Source: Caenispirillum salinarum_A (GTDB lineage: Bacteria; Pseudomonadota; Alphaproteobacteria; Rhodospirillales; Rhodospirillaceae). From it: a DNA stretch of 64,000 nucleotides. Below the pieces are notes generated by a model, which saw nothing but the letters and a program-made list of their open reading frames with translations, made no database searches and was not told the origin of the DNA. Positions 37,034 through 44,601 of this stretch are shown here, piece after piece. The stretch lies in contig NZ_CP085224.1 in NCBI RefSeq assembly GCF_044803115.1, positions 1,922,001-1,986,000 on the forward strand, in the 5' to 3' direction. Every line of letters begins with the position of its first letter. Position 1 is the stretch's first letter. Made by a program: the position numbers and the translations under genes.

Positions 37034-38254
37034 ATGATGCCCACCCCCGCCGAACAGCGGGCCGTCGCCTGGATCGCCGGCATCGCGCACTTCTTCAGTC
37101 ACCTGTTCGAGCCGATCTTCTATGTGGTCGCGCTGGTGCTGCCGACGGTGTTCGATGTCTCCTACGAGGCGGCGCTGACACTCATCATCGTCGGCAAGCT
37201 GCTGTACGGGCTGGCCGCGCCGGCGGCGGGATGGCTGGGCGACCGCTGGTCGGCCACCGGCATGATGGCTGTGTTCTTCCTCGGGCTCGGCGTCTCGGGC
37301 CTGTGGGCGGGCATGGCGGGGTCGGCGACCGAGATGATGCTGGCGCTGGCCGCCCTCGGCCTGTTCGGCAGCATCTACCACCCCGTCGGCATCGCCTGGC
37401 TGGTTCGGTCCGCCACGTCGCGCGGCAAGGCGCTGGGGTTCAACGGCATTTTCGGCGGCCTCGGCCCCGCGGTGGCGGGGGTGACGGCCGGCGGCTTGGT
37501 GGAGTGGCTGGGCTGGCGGGCGGCTTTCATCATCCCGTCGCTGGTGGTTTTGGCGCTGGGTGTGGCTTTCGTCATCCTCATGCGGCGCGGCGTGGTGCGC
37601 GAGACCCGGCACGACGCTGCCCCGCAGCCCGAACCCGACCGCCGCGACACGGTGCGCGCCTACACCATCCTGGCGCTGTGCATGGTCTGCGGCGGGCTGA
37701 TCTACCAGTCGACGCAGTCCACCCTGCCAAAGGTGTTCGAGGAAGGGCTGGGCGGCCTGCTCGGCGACGGCGGGACGCTGGGCGTCGGCACGGCGGTGAT
37801 GATCGTCTACGGCGTCGCCGGCTTCATGCAGTTGATCTGCGGCCATCTGGCTGACCGGTTCCCGCTGAAATACGTCTACGTCGGCATGTACCTGCTGCAA
37901 ATCCCCATGCTGGCGATGATTCTGGGGCTGACAGGCGCGCCGCTGCTGCTGGCCGCCGTCTTGGCCGTGACGCTGAACATCGGCGCCCTGCCGGCTGAAA
38001 ACAGCCTGCTGGCGAAGTTCACCCCGGCGCGCTGGCGGGCGACGGCCTATGGGCTCAAGTTTGTCCTGGCCTTCGGCGTCGCGGGGCTCGGCGTGCAACT
38101 GGCGGCCTGGATTCGCGGCACGACCGGGGACTTCTTCTGGCTCTATGCCCTGTTGGCCGGCGCGGCGCTGGTCGTCGCCGTGATGGGCATCCGCCTGCCG
38201 GGGGATCGGCCGGCGCCGCAACCCGCGCCGGCGCCTGTCCAGGCGGCGGAGTAG
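37034..38254 (+). CDS. Major facilitator superfamily transporter
   Basis: A 406-residue inner-membrane transporter with about twelve helices. The cytoplasmic loop between helices 2 and 3 reads GWLGDRWSATGMMAVFF, matching the MFS motif A. Helices begin at WIAGIAHFFSHLFEPIFYVV. The histidine-containing SIYHPVGIAWLV segment resembles the fosmidomycin-resistance/oxalate-formate-like branch, but the substrate cannot be told. The centre contains a hydrophilic loop (ETRHDAAPQPEPDRRDTVRA). There are two adjacent ATGs; 37034 is used. It is divergent from the ABC-F gene and ends four bases before the convergent CoA-binding protein gene. Confidence 0.86.
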   Translation: MMPTPAEQRAVAWIAGIAHFFSHLFEPIFYVVALVLPTVFDVSYEAALTLIIVGKLLYGLAAPAAGWLGDRWSATGMMAVFFLGLGVSGLWAGMAGSATEMMLALAALGLFGSIYHPVGIAWLVRSATSRGKALGFNGIFGGLGPAVAGVTAGGLVEWLGWRAAFIIPSLVVLALGVAFVILMRRGVVRETRHDAAPQPEPDRRDTVRAYTILALCMVCGGLIYQSTQSTLPKVFEEGLGGLLGDGGTLGVGTAVMIVYGVAGFMQLICGHLADRFPLKYVYVGMYLLQIPMLAMILGLTGAPLLLAAVLAVTLNIGALPAENSLLAKFTPARWRATAYGLKFVLAFGVAGLGVQLAAWIRGTTGDFFWLYALLAGAALVVAVMGIRLPGDRPAPQPAPAPVQAAE

Positions 38255-38258
38255 GGGC

Positions 38259-38738
38259 TCACCCCAGGCCCAGGCGCGGCAGTTCGATGGCCGGGCAGCG
38301 GTTCTGCACCACCACAAGCCCGGCGGCGGCGGCGCGGGCGGCGGCCGCGTCGTCCACGACGCCCAACTGGGTCCATATGCCGACGATGCCCTTTTCCTCC
38401 TTCAGCGTGATCGCCTCGTCGATCACGTCCCCGGCGCGGTCCGAGCGGCGGAAAATGTCCACCATGTGGACCGGGCCCGGCACATCGGCGAGTTTCGCAT
38501 GGCAGGGGACATCGGCGATGGTGCCGCCGGCGTGGCCGGGATTCACTGCAACGACATCGTAGCCGTGCCGCGCCAGGAAGCGCAGCACGCCGTTGCTCGG
38601 CCGGTGGGTCTTGGGCGAGGCACCGACGACGGCAATGCGCCGGCACCCCGTCAGGAGAGCCTTCACCCGCGCGTCCGTCGGCGCGGCGTTCAGCGTGGCG
38701 GCATCTTCGGAAAGGGCGGCGTCGTCGTTCGCGGTCAT
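38259..38738 (-). CDS. CoA-binding domain protein (YccU-like)
   Basis: A 159-residue single-domain protein of the succinyl-CoA-synthetase-type CoA-binding family (YccU/YmdB group). The Rossmann motif is RIAVVGASPKTHRPSNGVLRF and the second part reads YDVVAVNPGHAGGTIADVPC, then GIVGIWTQLGVVDDAAAARA and VVVQNRCPAIELPRL. The final NRCPAIE matches the family end. Its role is unknown; homologues bind CoA and may act in acyl-group control. It lies alone and is convergent with the MFS gene. Confidence 0.88.
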   Translation of the reverse strand: MTANDDAALSEDAATLNAAPTDARVKALLTGCRRIAVVGASPKTHRPSNGVLRFLARHGYDVVAVNPGHAGGTIADVPCHAKLADVPGPVHMVDIFRRSDRAGDVIDEAITLKEEKGIVGIWTQLGVVDDAAAARAAAAGLVVVQNRCPAIELPRLGLG

Positions 38739-38830
38739 GCAGGTCTCCCGAGCCGCGTCGTCTCTACAGGGTACGCCTCGCGCCGGCCCCGCGTCGCCGG
38801 CCGGCGGCCGGTGCGATCTTATGAGACCTG

Positions 38831-38858
38831 TTGAATGACGCGCTTGTGTGGTTATATG
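38831..38858 (+). promoter_or_regulatory. Promoter candidate of the small HTH gene
   Basis: TTGAAT (38831-38836) and TATATG (38853-38858) are separated by 16 bases in a locally AT-rich stretch, about 80 bases before the start of the small HTH gene. Confidence 0.45.
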
Positions 38859-38936
38859 CGTTTTTGGAAGGGTGAGTGCGCCACCGGTTGGTGCCGGCAG
38901 GCGTTACGGCATCCCCCTCATGTTCGGAGAGAACGC

Positions 38937-39149
38937 ATGTTTCGGGCTCCCATGCTGACCGTCCACGAGGTGGCCGACCGGATGAAGGTGACGCCGCGCA
39001 CGGTGGGCGACTGGATTCGCAGCGGCAAGCTGCGCGCCATCAAGGTGGGCCGCGACTGGCGCATCGCCGTGCGCGACCTGGAGGCCTTCGCCGACGCCCA
39101 CGCCAACATCCCGGCCCCGCCATCCCTCGAGCACGACGCTCACAGATAG
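38937..39149 (+). CDS. Small excisionase-type helix-turn-helix protein
   Basis: A 70-residue DNA-binding protein of the HTH_17/excisionase family: MLTVHEVADRMKVTPRTVGD, then WIRSGKLRAIKVGRDWRIAV and a short C-terminal tail. The winged-helix core covers residues 6-52. GGAGAG lies about six bases before the ATG at 38937. It is not next to an integrase or phage gene, so it is likely a small chromosomal regulator. A strong terminator follows 31 bases later, making a compact single-gene unit. Targets are unknown. Confidence 0.82.
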   Translation: MFRAPMLTVHEVADRMKVTPRTVGDWIRSGKLRAIKVGRDWRIAVRDLEAFADAHANIPAPPSLEHDAHR

Positions 39150-39180
39150 ACGCGGTCTCGCGCGCACACGACCTGACGGA

Positions 39181-39208
39181 AAAGCCCGGCCGGTGATGGC
39201 CGGGCTTT
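39181..39208 (+). terminator. Terminator of the small HTH gene
   Basis: AAAGCCCGGCC (39181-39191) and GGCCGGGCTTT (39198-39208) form a perfect 11-base-pair stem with a six-base loop. The symmetric A and T ends make it potentially bidirectional. Confidence 0.85.
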
Positions 39209-39237
39209 CGTCGTTCCGGCGCGGACGCCGTGCGCAC

Positions 39238-39277
39238 AAAAAAATGCGGCGAACGGCAAAGGGGGGCCGTTCGCCGC
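39238..39277 (-). terminator. Orphan minus-strand terminator
   Basis: GCGGCGAACGGC (39246-39257) and GCCGTTCGCCGC (39266-39277) form a perfect 12-base-pair stem with an eight-base loop. On the minus strand it is followed by A and seven T residues (39238-39244). No minus-strand coding region lies upstream, since the next gene to the right is on the plus strand. Confidence 0.85.
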
Positions 39278-39409
39278 TCAAGGACGGGATCTGATCGAAG
39301 AAGGGGAAGTCTTCTCGTCACAGGCTTCACTTGGGGCGGCGAACCGATTTTTCAACCCGGTGATCCGGTCGGCCCCGTTCAGGTATGCGTCCGACCCGGT
39401 GCCCGTCTC

Positions 39410-39449
39410 CTGTCATCGTATTGTCATAAATGCCCGCCGGGTGTATTCT
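39410..39449 (+). promoter_or_regulatory. Pho box and promoter of the Na/Pi cotransporter gene
   Basis: CTGTCAT-CGTA-TTGTCAT-AAA (39410-39430) matches the PhoB box of two CTGTCAT-type repeats 11 bases apart. TTGTCA (39421-39426) and TATTCT (39444-39449) are 17 bases apart, so the second repeat replaces the -35 element as in class I Pho promoters. Transcription would start near 39456. Confidence 0.82.
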
Positions 39450-39513
39450 CGCTGCAAAGGCGCACACAGTGCGGCTATGGCGCCGCACGGCGAAATGCGC
39501 CGGGGACACGATC

Positions 39514-41226
39514 ATGGACGCAGCGACCGTCACCGCGGGGGGAGACCTGCCCCTGTTCGCCATCATCACCGGCCTGTTCGGAGGGCTGGCGCTGTTCCTG
39601 TTCGGTCTGGAGCAGCTGACGGGTGCCCTGAAGACGGCGGCGGGCGACAACATGCGTGGCATTCTGGCAGCCATGACGCGAAACCGGCTGCTGGGCGTGA
39701 TCACCGGCGCCGTGACCACGGCGGTCATCCAGTCCTCGTCGGTGACGACCGTGCTGGTGGTGGGGTTCATCTCCGCCGGCGTGATGACGCTGACCCAGGC
39801 CATCGGCGTCATCATGGGTGCCAACATCGGCTCCACCGTCTTCGCCCAGGTCATCGCCTTCCGCATCACCGATGCCGCCCTGCCGCTGATTGCCATCGGC
39901 TTCGTCGGCGCCAGCTTGCAACGCAACAAGGTCTTCGGACACTGGGGCGGCGTGCTGCTGGGGCTCGGGCTCGTGTTCCTGGGCATGATGCTCATGGGCA
40001 ACGCCATGGAGCCCCTGCGCGACTGGCCGCCGTTCCTGGATGCCATCGCCAGCATGAGAAACCCGGTGCTGGGCATCCTGGCCGGGGCGCTGTTCACGGC
40101 GCTGGTCCAGTCCTCGGGCGCGACGACGGGTATCGTCATCGTCATGGCGGGGCAGGGGATCATGTCCATCGAGGCGGGCATTCCCGTCATCCTGGGCGCG
40201 AACATCGGCACCTGCGTCACCGCGCTGCTGGCCGCCATCGGCCGCCCGCGCGAGGCGGTGCGCGCGTCGCTGGCGCATGTGCTGTTCAATGTCATCAGCG
40301 TGGTCGGCTGGGTGTGGCTGATCGGCCCCGTCGCCGACCTGATGCAGAGCCTGACGCCCGGCGACGTCGCCCGCCAGATCGCCAACGCCCACACGCTGGT
40401 GAACGTGGGGGCGACGGTGGTGCTCATCTGGTTTGCACCGCTGTTGACGGCCGTCATCACCCGTCTGATCCCCGAGCGCCCCAAGAGCCCGGAGGAAGAG
40501 GCGGTGACGCCCCGCTACCTGGACTCCGCGCTGCTGGCCACGCCCCCCGCGGCCATGGAGGCGGTGCGCCGCGAACTGGGGCGCATCGGCCGGCGCGCCC
40601 GGCGCATGGTCGCCGAGGCCCTGCCGGCGGCCTTGCACGGCTCCAAGACCGGGCTGGACCGCCTGGCGCGCATGGACGATTCGGTCGATGCGCTCTACGA
40701 GGCGACCATCGACTACCTTCGCCGCCTGGGCGCCGGCACGCTGACGGCCAAACAGGCGGCCGTCTACATGCGCCTGATGGAGGTGGCGCGCGGGCTGGAG
40801 AGCATCGGCGACCTGGTGGAAACCGACATCGTCTCCATCGGCCGGCGCCGCCTGGAGGAGAAGGTCACGGTCAGCGAGCATACGGCGCGCCGGGTGGGCG
40901 ACCTGCACGCCCGCGTGCTGGAGGCCCTGGACCTGACGCTCAAGGCTGTGGCCGAGGACGACCGCGAGGCCGCGCGGCGCGTGGTCGCCATGAAGCCGGA
41001 GATCCAGGCGCTGGTGCGCAAGGCGCTGGACTACGGCGCGACGCGCCTGCTGGCGTCGGAGCCCAACCGCGTCAACGCCTATGCCCGGGAAACCGAGGTG
41101 GTGGAGCAACTGCGCCGGGTCTACTACTTCAGCAAGCGTATCTGCCGCGCCATCGCCGAGCCCGAGCCGGCGCCCCCGGCGGTGGTCGAGGCCTCCCGCG
41201 CCGCCGAGCCTTCGCCGGCAGAGTGA
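39514..41226 (+). CDS. Na/Pi cotransporter family protein with PhoU domain
   Basis: A 570-residue membrane protein. The N-terminal half has two Na/Pi cotransport repeats with the Gln-Ser-Ser signatures TTAVIQSSSVTTVLVVGF and FTALVQSSGATTGIVIVMAG, typical of NptA/PNaS proteins. The C-terminal part (about 345-550) is a helical PhoU-like domain (EAVRRELGRIGRRARRMVAE, MRLMEVARGLESIGDLVETD). The start at 39514 was preferred because the Pho-box promoter begins transcription near 39456, after the upstream ATG at 39430. The Pho box predicts induction under phosphate starvation. It likely imports phosphate with sodium and senses it through the PhoU part. Confidence 0.9.
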   Translation: MDAATVTAGGDLPLFAIITGLFGGLALFLFGLEQLTGALKTAAGDNMRGILAAMTRNRLLGVITGAVTTAVIQSSSVTTVLVVGFISAGVMTLTQAIGVIMGANIGSTVFAQVIAFRITDAALPLIAIGFVGASLQRNKVFGHWGGVLLGLGLVFLGMMLMGNAMEPLRDWPPFLDAIASMRNPVLGILAGALFTALVQSSGATTGIVIVMAGQGIMSIEAGIPVILGANIGTCVTALLAAIGRPREAVRASLAHVLFNVISVVGWVWLIGPVADLMQSLTPGDVARQIANAHTLVNVGATVVLIWFAPLLTAVITRLIPERPKSPEEEAVTPRYLDSALLATPPAAMEAVRRELGRIGRRARRMVAEALPAALHGSKTGLDRLARMDDSVDALYEATIDYLRRLGAGTLTAKQAAVYMRLMEVARGLESIGDLVETDIVSIGRRRLEEKVTVSEHTARRVGDLHARVLEALDLTLKAVAEDDREAARRVVAMKPEIQALVRKALDYGATRLLASEPNRVNAYARETEVVEQLRRVYYFSKRICRAIAEPEPAPPAVVEASRAAEPSPAE

Positions 41227-41314
41227 TCATCGCGTCCAATGACACTGGATTTCCGGCCGGCGATCCCGTTATGGTGGCAAGTCCATTCGGGTAAAGTGAG
41301 GTAGTCCTGAGGAT

Positions 41315-41719
41315 ATGAGCAACGACCGGTACGCGCGCGGCCTCGGCCGCCTGAGCGAGATCCACGGCACGGTGGGTGAGGGGGTTCTGGACGAGGTGCG
41401 CGCCATCGCGCCGGACTTCGCGCGCTTGGTGGTCGAATTTCCCTACGGCGACATCCACAGCCGCCCCGGCCTGTCGGCGCGCGACCGCCAACTCGCCATC
41501 GTCTCGGCGCTGACGGCCATGGGCAACGTGGAGTCCGAACTGGTCATCCACATGCGCGCGGCCCTGCGCACCGGCGTCACCCGCGACGAACTGTTGGAAG
41601 TGGTGATGCAGGTCGCCCCCTACGCCGGTTTTCCCGTGACGCTCAATGCCATCCTTGCGGCCAAGCGCCTGTTCGAGGAACTGGACCGGGAGACCGAGCG
41701 CGAGGCAGCGGCGGAGTAG
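41315..41719 (+). CDS. Carboxymuconolactone decarboxylase family protein
   Basis: A 134-residue all-helical protein of the CMD family. The core reads DFARLVVEFPYGDIHSRPGL, then SARDRQLAIVSALTAMGNVE and VTRDELLEVVMQVAPYAGFP. It has no CxxC, so it is not an AhpD-type peroxidase; it resembles the gamma-carboxymuconolactone decarboxylase branch without protocatechuate genes nearby. The gene follows the Na/Pi cotransporter after 88 bases and is convergent with the crotonase gene. Substrate unknown. Confidence 0.85.
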   Translation: MSNDRYARGLGRLSEIHGTVGEGVLDEVRAIAPDFARLVVEFPYGDIHSRPGLSARDRQLAIVSALTAMGNVESELVIHMRAALRTGVTRDELLEVVMQVAPYAGFPVTLNAILAAKRLFEELDRETEREAAAE

Positions 41720-41753
41720 GACGTCCTCCGCGGCCTCGCCGGTATAGCGGCGG

Positions 41754-42569
41754 TCAGCGCCCTTCCCACGTCGGCGTCCGCTTCTGCAGGAAGGCGTCGA
41801 TGCCTTCCTCGGCGTCGCGGGCCATCATGTTGCGGGTCATGACCTCGCTGGCATAGCGGTAGGCGTCGGCCAGCGGCATTTCCACCTGCTTGTAGAAGGC
41901 CTCCTTGCCGATCGCCAGCGTCAGCGGGGACTTGCCGGCGATGGTCGACGCCATGTCGGACACCGCGGCGTCCAGCTCGGCGGCGGGAACGACGGCGTTC
42001 ACCAGCCCGGCAGCCTCGGCCTCGTGGGCGGTGACGGGGCGGCCGGACAGCAGCATTTCCATGGCCTTCTTGCGGCCCACAGCGCGCGACAGGGCCACCA
42101 TGGGCGTGGAGCAGAACAGGCCGATGTTGACGCCCGGCGTCGCGAACTTGGCCTCCTCGGCCGCATAGGCTAGGTCGCAGCTGGCGACGAGTTGGCAGCC
42201 GGCGGCGGTGGCCATGGCATGGACCTTGGCGATCACCGGCTTGGGCAGGTTGACCACCGACATCATCAGGTTGGAGCACTGCTCGAACAGCGCCTCATAG
42301 GCCTCGCGGCCGGGATTGGCGCGCACCTCGCGCAGGTCGTGGCCGGCGCAGAAGGCGGGACCGGCGGCCTCGATCACGACAACCTTCACCGACTGGTCCT
42401 TGGCGATGGCGTCCAGCTCCGTCTGCAGGGCCGCCATCAGCCCGACCGACAGGGCGTTGCGCGCCTTGGGGCGGTTGAGCGTCAGCGTGGCGACGCCGTC
42501 GGCATCGGCGCGCAGCAGGATGTCCGTCTCGGCGGCGGGCGTGGTGGCGGCGGGGCTATCGGGGCTCAT
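41754..42569 (-). CDS. Enoyl-CoA hydratase-fold protein, ECHDC3-like, catalytic Glu pair absent
   Basis: A 271-residue crotonase-superfamily protein. The oxyanion-hole region reads AGPAFCAGHDLREVRA, a motif typical of the mitochondrial ECHDC3 group. At the two positions where hydratases have catalytic Glu, it has Gln (ATAAGCQLVASCDLAYA) and a non-acidic residue (FATPGVNIGLFCSTP). It is therefore probably not a standard enoyl-CoA hydratase. The start at 42569 gives a variable Ala/Pro-rich N-terminus before ILLRADADGVATLTLNRPKA. It is divergent from a thioesterase gene with a LiuR-like motif between. Confidence 0.88.
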   Translation of the reverse strand: MSPDSPAATTPAAETDILLRADADGVATLTLNRPKARNALSVGLMAALQTELDAIAKDQSVKVVVIEAAGPAFCAGHDLREVRANPGREAYEALFEQCSNLMMSVVNLPKPVIAKVHAMATAAGCQLVASCDLAYAAEEAKFATPGVNIGLFCSTPMVALSRAVGRKKAMEMLLSGRPVTAHEAEAAGLVNAVVPAAELDAAVSDMASTIAGKSPLTLAIGKEAFYKQVEMPLADAYRYASEVMTRNMMARDAEEGIDAFLQKRTPTWEGR

Positions 42570-42642
42570 GAACGTCCTCCGTCAGGGGATGGGATTTTCG
42601 CCCATGGTGGCGATCCAACGCCCCGGCGGCAAGGCCCTTGCC

Positions 42643-42660
42643 GTTGACGTAAGCGTAAAG
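42643..42660. promoter_or_regulatory. LiuR-like motif between crotonase-fold and thioesterase genes
   Basis: GTTGACGTAAGCGTAAAG shares TTGACGT-N3-CGTAAA with the palindromic site before the acyl-CoA ligase (10344-10359). It sits between two divergent acyl-CoA genes and could control both. The regulator is not in the window. Confidence 0.45.
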
Positions 42661-42721
42661 CCCGATCATTGTGGTGCGAAAACAAGGTCGTCGACCCAAC
42701 CAGGAGGCATCCGTCCGCACC

Positions 42722-43156
42722 ATGGCGAGCAAGATCACCATTCCCGAAATCCAGGCCATTCTCGACGCCGAGCTTCCGCTGGTGGACGTTCTGGGCATGC
42801 AGGTGGAGGAGGTGACCGCCGGCACCTGCCGCGTGCGCATGCGCTTCAAGCCCGACCTGATCCGTCCGGGCGGGACGGTGGCGGGGCCGGCCATGATGGC
42901 CCTGGCGGATCTGGCCATGTATGTGGTGGTGCTCAGCCTCGTGGGGCCGGTGGACCTGGCCGTGACCACCAACCTGAACATCAATTTCCTGCGCAAGCCG
43001 GGGCCGAAGGACATGATCGCCGAGGGCCGCGTCATCAAGGCGGGCAAGCGCCTGGCGGTGGTGGAGGTGGACCTCTACTCCGAAGGCGACCCGCAGATGG
43101 TCGCCCACGTTACCGGCACCTATTCCATCCCGCCGGGCACCCCCGACGCCGCCTGA
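42722..43156 (+). CDS. PaaI-type hotdog-fold thioesterase
   Basis: A 144-residue hotdog thioesterase. The family motif is RPGGTVAGPAMMALADLAMYVVVLS and the helix is followed by AVTTNLNINFLRKPGPKDMI and AEGRVIKAGKRLAVVEVDLY. In this PaaI-type group the catalytic acid usually lies in the central helix (Asp of ALADLAMY). The ATG at 42722 gives MASKITIPEIQAIL; AGGAGG is rather far upstream (about 16 bases), so a GTG start at 42671 cannot be excluded. Its 3' end overlaps that of the convergent sigma factor gene by 37 bases. Confidence 0.85.
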   Translation: MASKITIPEIQAILDAELPLVDVLGMQVEEVTAGTCRVRMRFKPDLIRPGGTVAGPAMMALADLAMYVVVLSLVGPVDLAVTTNLNINFLRKPGPKDMIAEGRVIKAGKRLAVVEVDLYSEGDPQMVAHVTGTYSIPPGTPDAA

Positions 43157-43668
43157 GCCCGCTTCGCGCACCCGGTCGTGGCCGCATGTTCGCCGAGCGC
43201 CACGCGGAGCTTCGCCCGGGCACGGGCGGCACGCGACTTGATCGTGCCGGTCGGCAGTCCGTGGCGTTGCGACAGCTGCTCCAGTTCCATGCCCTCCAGC
43301 GCGATGGCCGACAGCAGATCGCGCTCGCGGTCATTCATGCGGTGCAGCGCGCTCCACATCTGGCCGATGTAGATGTGCGCGTCCTGGCGGGCCGGGGCCT
43401 CGCCGCGCCGCTCCTGCATGGCGACCTGCCGGGCGTGGCGCACCGCAAGGCCGTCGCGACGCCGCTGGCTGAGGAAGATGTTGCGCATCAGGGTGGCGAG
43501 CCAGGCCTGCATGTTCGTCCCCGCCTCGTAGCGATGAACCTTTTCCAGGGCGCGCAGCACGGTGTCCTGCACCAGGTCGTCCGCGGCGACGCGGTCGCGG
43601 GTCAAATGCAGGGCAAGGCGCCGCAATGCTAGAAGGTGGTCCTCGATTCGATCTGAAGGGGCGTCCAT
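43120..43668 (-). CDS. ECF-type RNA polymerase sigma factor
   Basis: A 182-residue extracytoplasmic-function sigma factor. Region 2 reads LALHLTRDRVAADDLVQDTV, then RYEAGTNMQAWLATLMRNIF; region 4 reads LLSAIALEGMELEQLSQRHG, then LPTGTIKSRAARARAKLRVA. The start at 43668 gives MDAPSDRIEDHLLALRRLAL. No anti-sigma factor, NepR or PhyR gene is beside it, so its control is not visible locally. It lies near the EcfG/EcfP-like short sigma factors by eye, but the group cannot be fixed. Tandem CCATAAG repeats lie 48-98 bases upstream. The last 37 bases overlap the thioesterase gene. Confidence 0.9.
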   Translation of the reverse strand: MDAPSDRIEDHLLALRRLALHLTRDRVAADDLVQDTVLRALEKVHRYEAGTNMQAWLATLMRNIFLSQRRRDGLAVRHARQVAMQERRGEAPARQDAHIYIGQMWSALHRMNDRERDLLSAIALEGMELEQLSQRHGLPTGTIKSRAARARAKLRVALGEHAATTGCAKRAQAASGVPGGME

Positions 43669-43715
43669 CGGTACCTCGGTCCAAGACAATAGCCTGACCA
43701 GGATGGTGGGACATT

Positions 43716-43766
43716 CCATAAGCGGTCCATAAGGCTTGTTCCGCCATTGCATAAAGAAACCATAAG
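43716..43766. promoter_or_regulatory. 11-base-phased CCATAAG repeats upstream of the ECF sigma gene
   Basis: CCATAAG occurs at 43716, 43727 and 43760, with a weaker GCATAAA at 43749. All starts differ by multiples of 11, i.e. one face of the helix. Direct 11-base repeats are typical of OmpR/PhoB-family response regulators. On the minus strand, towards the sigma gene, the unit reads CTTATGG. Confidence 0.5.
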
Positions 43767-43990
43767 GGCACCTAAGACCTTTACCTCGTTAGGCGCAGAT
43801 CCGTTCACGGCGCCATGCGGGCCCGGGTGAGAAGGATAGGTCCGGTTGGAACGGGAAAGGGCGGCGGGGGATCATCCTGCCGGGATAGTCGGCACACGAA
43901 GACCGCTGGAACGCCCGCAGGCTGCGGGTCTCGGGAGAGGTAAAATTATACCTTTTCGCTAACTTGTTGTTTTTGTTGATTTTACCAACG

Positions 43991-44020
43991 TTGACATCCC
44001 GCTGAAACGTGGCATATTCC
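43991..44020 (+). promoter_or_regulatory. rplM-rpsI promoter with AT-rich upstream element
   Basis: A consensus -35 TTGACA (43991-43996) is followed by ATATTC at 44014-44019 (17-base spacer; TATTCC with 18 also fits). Directly upstream, 43945-43985 is strongly AT-rich in this GC-rich DNA, resembling an UP element. This fits strong ribosomal protein expression. Confidence 0.72.
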
Positions 44021-44133
44021 GGCTCTCAAGTTCACCGGGGTCGCGGCAGCCGTGGCCCCTGTCGTTTTCCGAGGCGAAGGCAAGCCCGCCCGGGCCCGCC
44101 GCAGCCGACGAGAACCGCAATCGAGATGGTGCC

Positions 44134-44598
44134 ATGAAAACCTATTCCGCCAAGCCCAACGAGGTGGAGAAGAAGTGGGTCCTGATCGACGCCGAGGACG
44201 TCGTTCTGGGCCGCCTCGCCTCGACCGTGGCGAACATTCTTCGCGGCAAGACCAAGCCGCAGTACACGCCGCACATCGACGTTGGTGACCACGTGGTCGT
44301 CATCAACGCCGGCAAGGTCAAGCTGACCGGCAACAAGCTGACCGACAAGAAGTTCTTCTGGCACACCGGCTATCCGGGCGGCATCAAGGAACGCACCATG
44401 GAGCAGATCCTGGGCGGCCGCTACCCGGAGCGCGTCATCCAGAAGGCCGTGGAGCGCATGATGCCCCGTGGTCCGCTGGGCCGCGCCCAGCTGAAGAAGC
44501 TGCGTGTCTACGCCGGCGCCGAACATCCGCACGAGGCTCAGCAGCCGGAAGTGCTGGACTTCGCCGCCCGGAACCCGAAGAACAAGAGGAGCGCCTAA
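44134..44598 (+). CDS. rplM: Ribosomal protein L13 (uL13)
   Basis: A 154-residue large-subunit ribosomal protein. The N-terminus MKTYSAKPNEVEKKWVLIDA and the segments VLGRLASTVANILRGKTKPQ, HVVVINAGKVKLTGNKLTDK and VERMMPRGPLGRAQLKKLRV are conserved in L13. Length is normal for Alphaproteobacteria. It is followed after three bases by rpsI, the standard bacterial pair, and both are read from the strong promoter at 43991-44020. Confidence 0.98.
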   Translation: MKTYSAKPNEVEKKWVLIDAEDVVLGRLASTVANILRGKTKPQYTPHIDVGDHVVVINAGKVKLTGNKLTDKKFFWHTGYPGGIKERTMEQILGGRYPERVIQKAVERMMPRGPLGRAQLKKLRVYAGAEHPHEAQQPEVLDFAARNPKNKRSA

Positions 44599-44601
44599 TC
44601 C

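Larger units (their letters stand above)
39150..39513. other. Intergenic region with two terminators and a Pho box
   Basis: This 364-base region holds a plus-strand terminator (39181-39208), a strong minus-strand terminator (39238-39277) with no visible minus-strand gene to its right, and a Pho box plus promoter (39410-39449). The interval 39280-39400 is the place to look for a small RNA. Confidence 0.6.
43669..44133. other. Divergent regulatory region between ECF sigma and rplM genes
   Basis: A 465-base non-coding region. It holds phased CCATAAG repeats (43716-43766) on the sigma-factor side, about 180 bases without clear signals (43770-43940), and an AT-rich stretch (43945-43985) leading into the rplM promoter at 43991-44020. 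Confidence 0.6.

Noticed and set aside
38937..39149. Small excisionase-like gene as a prophage remnant
   Set aside because: No integrase, phage gene, attachment repeat or composition change nearby; such small HTH genes are also chromosomal regulators.
41315..41719. AhpD-type peroxidase
   Set aside because: The CxxC active site of AhpD is absent, so only the wider CMD family can be claimed.
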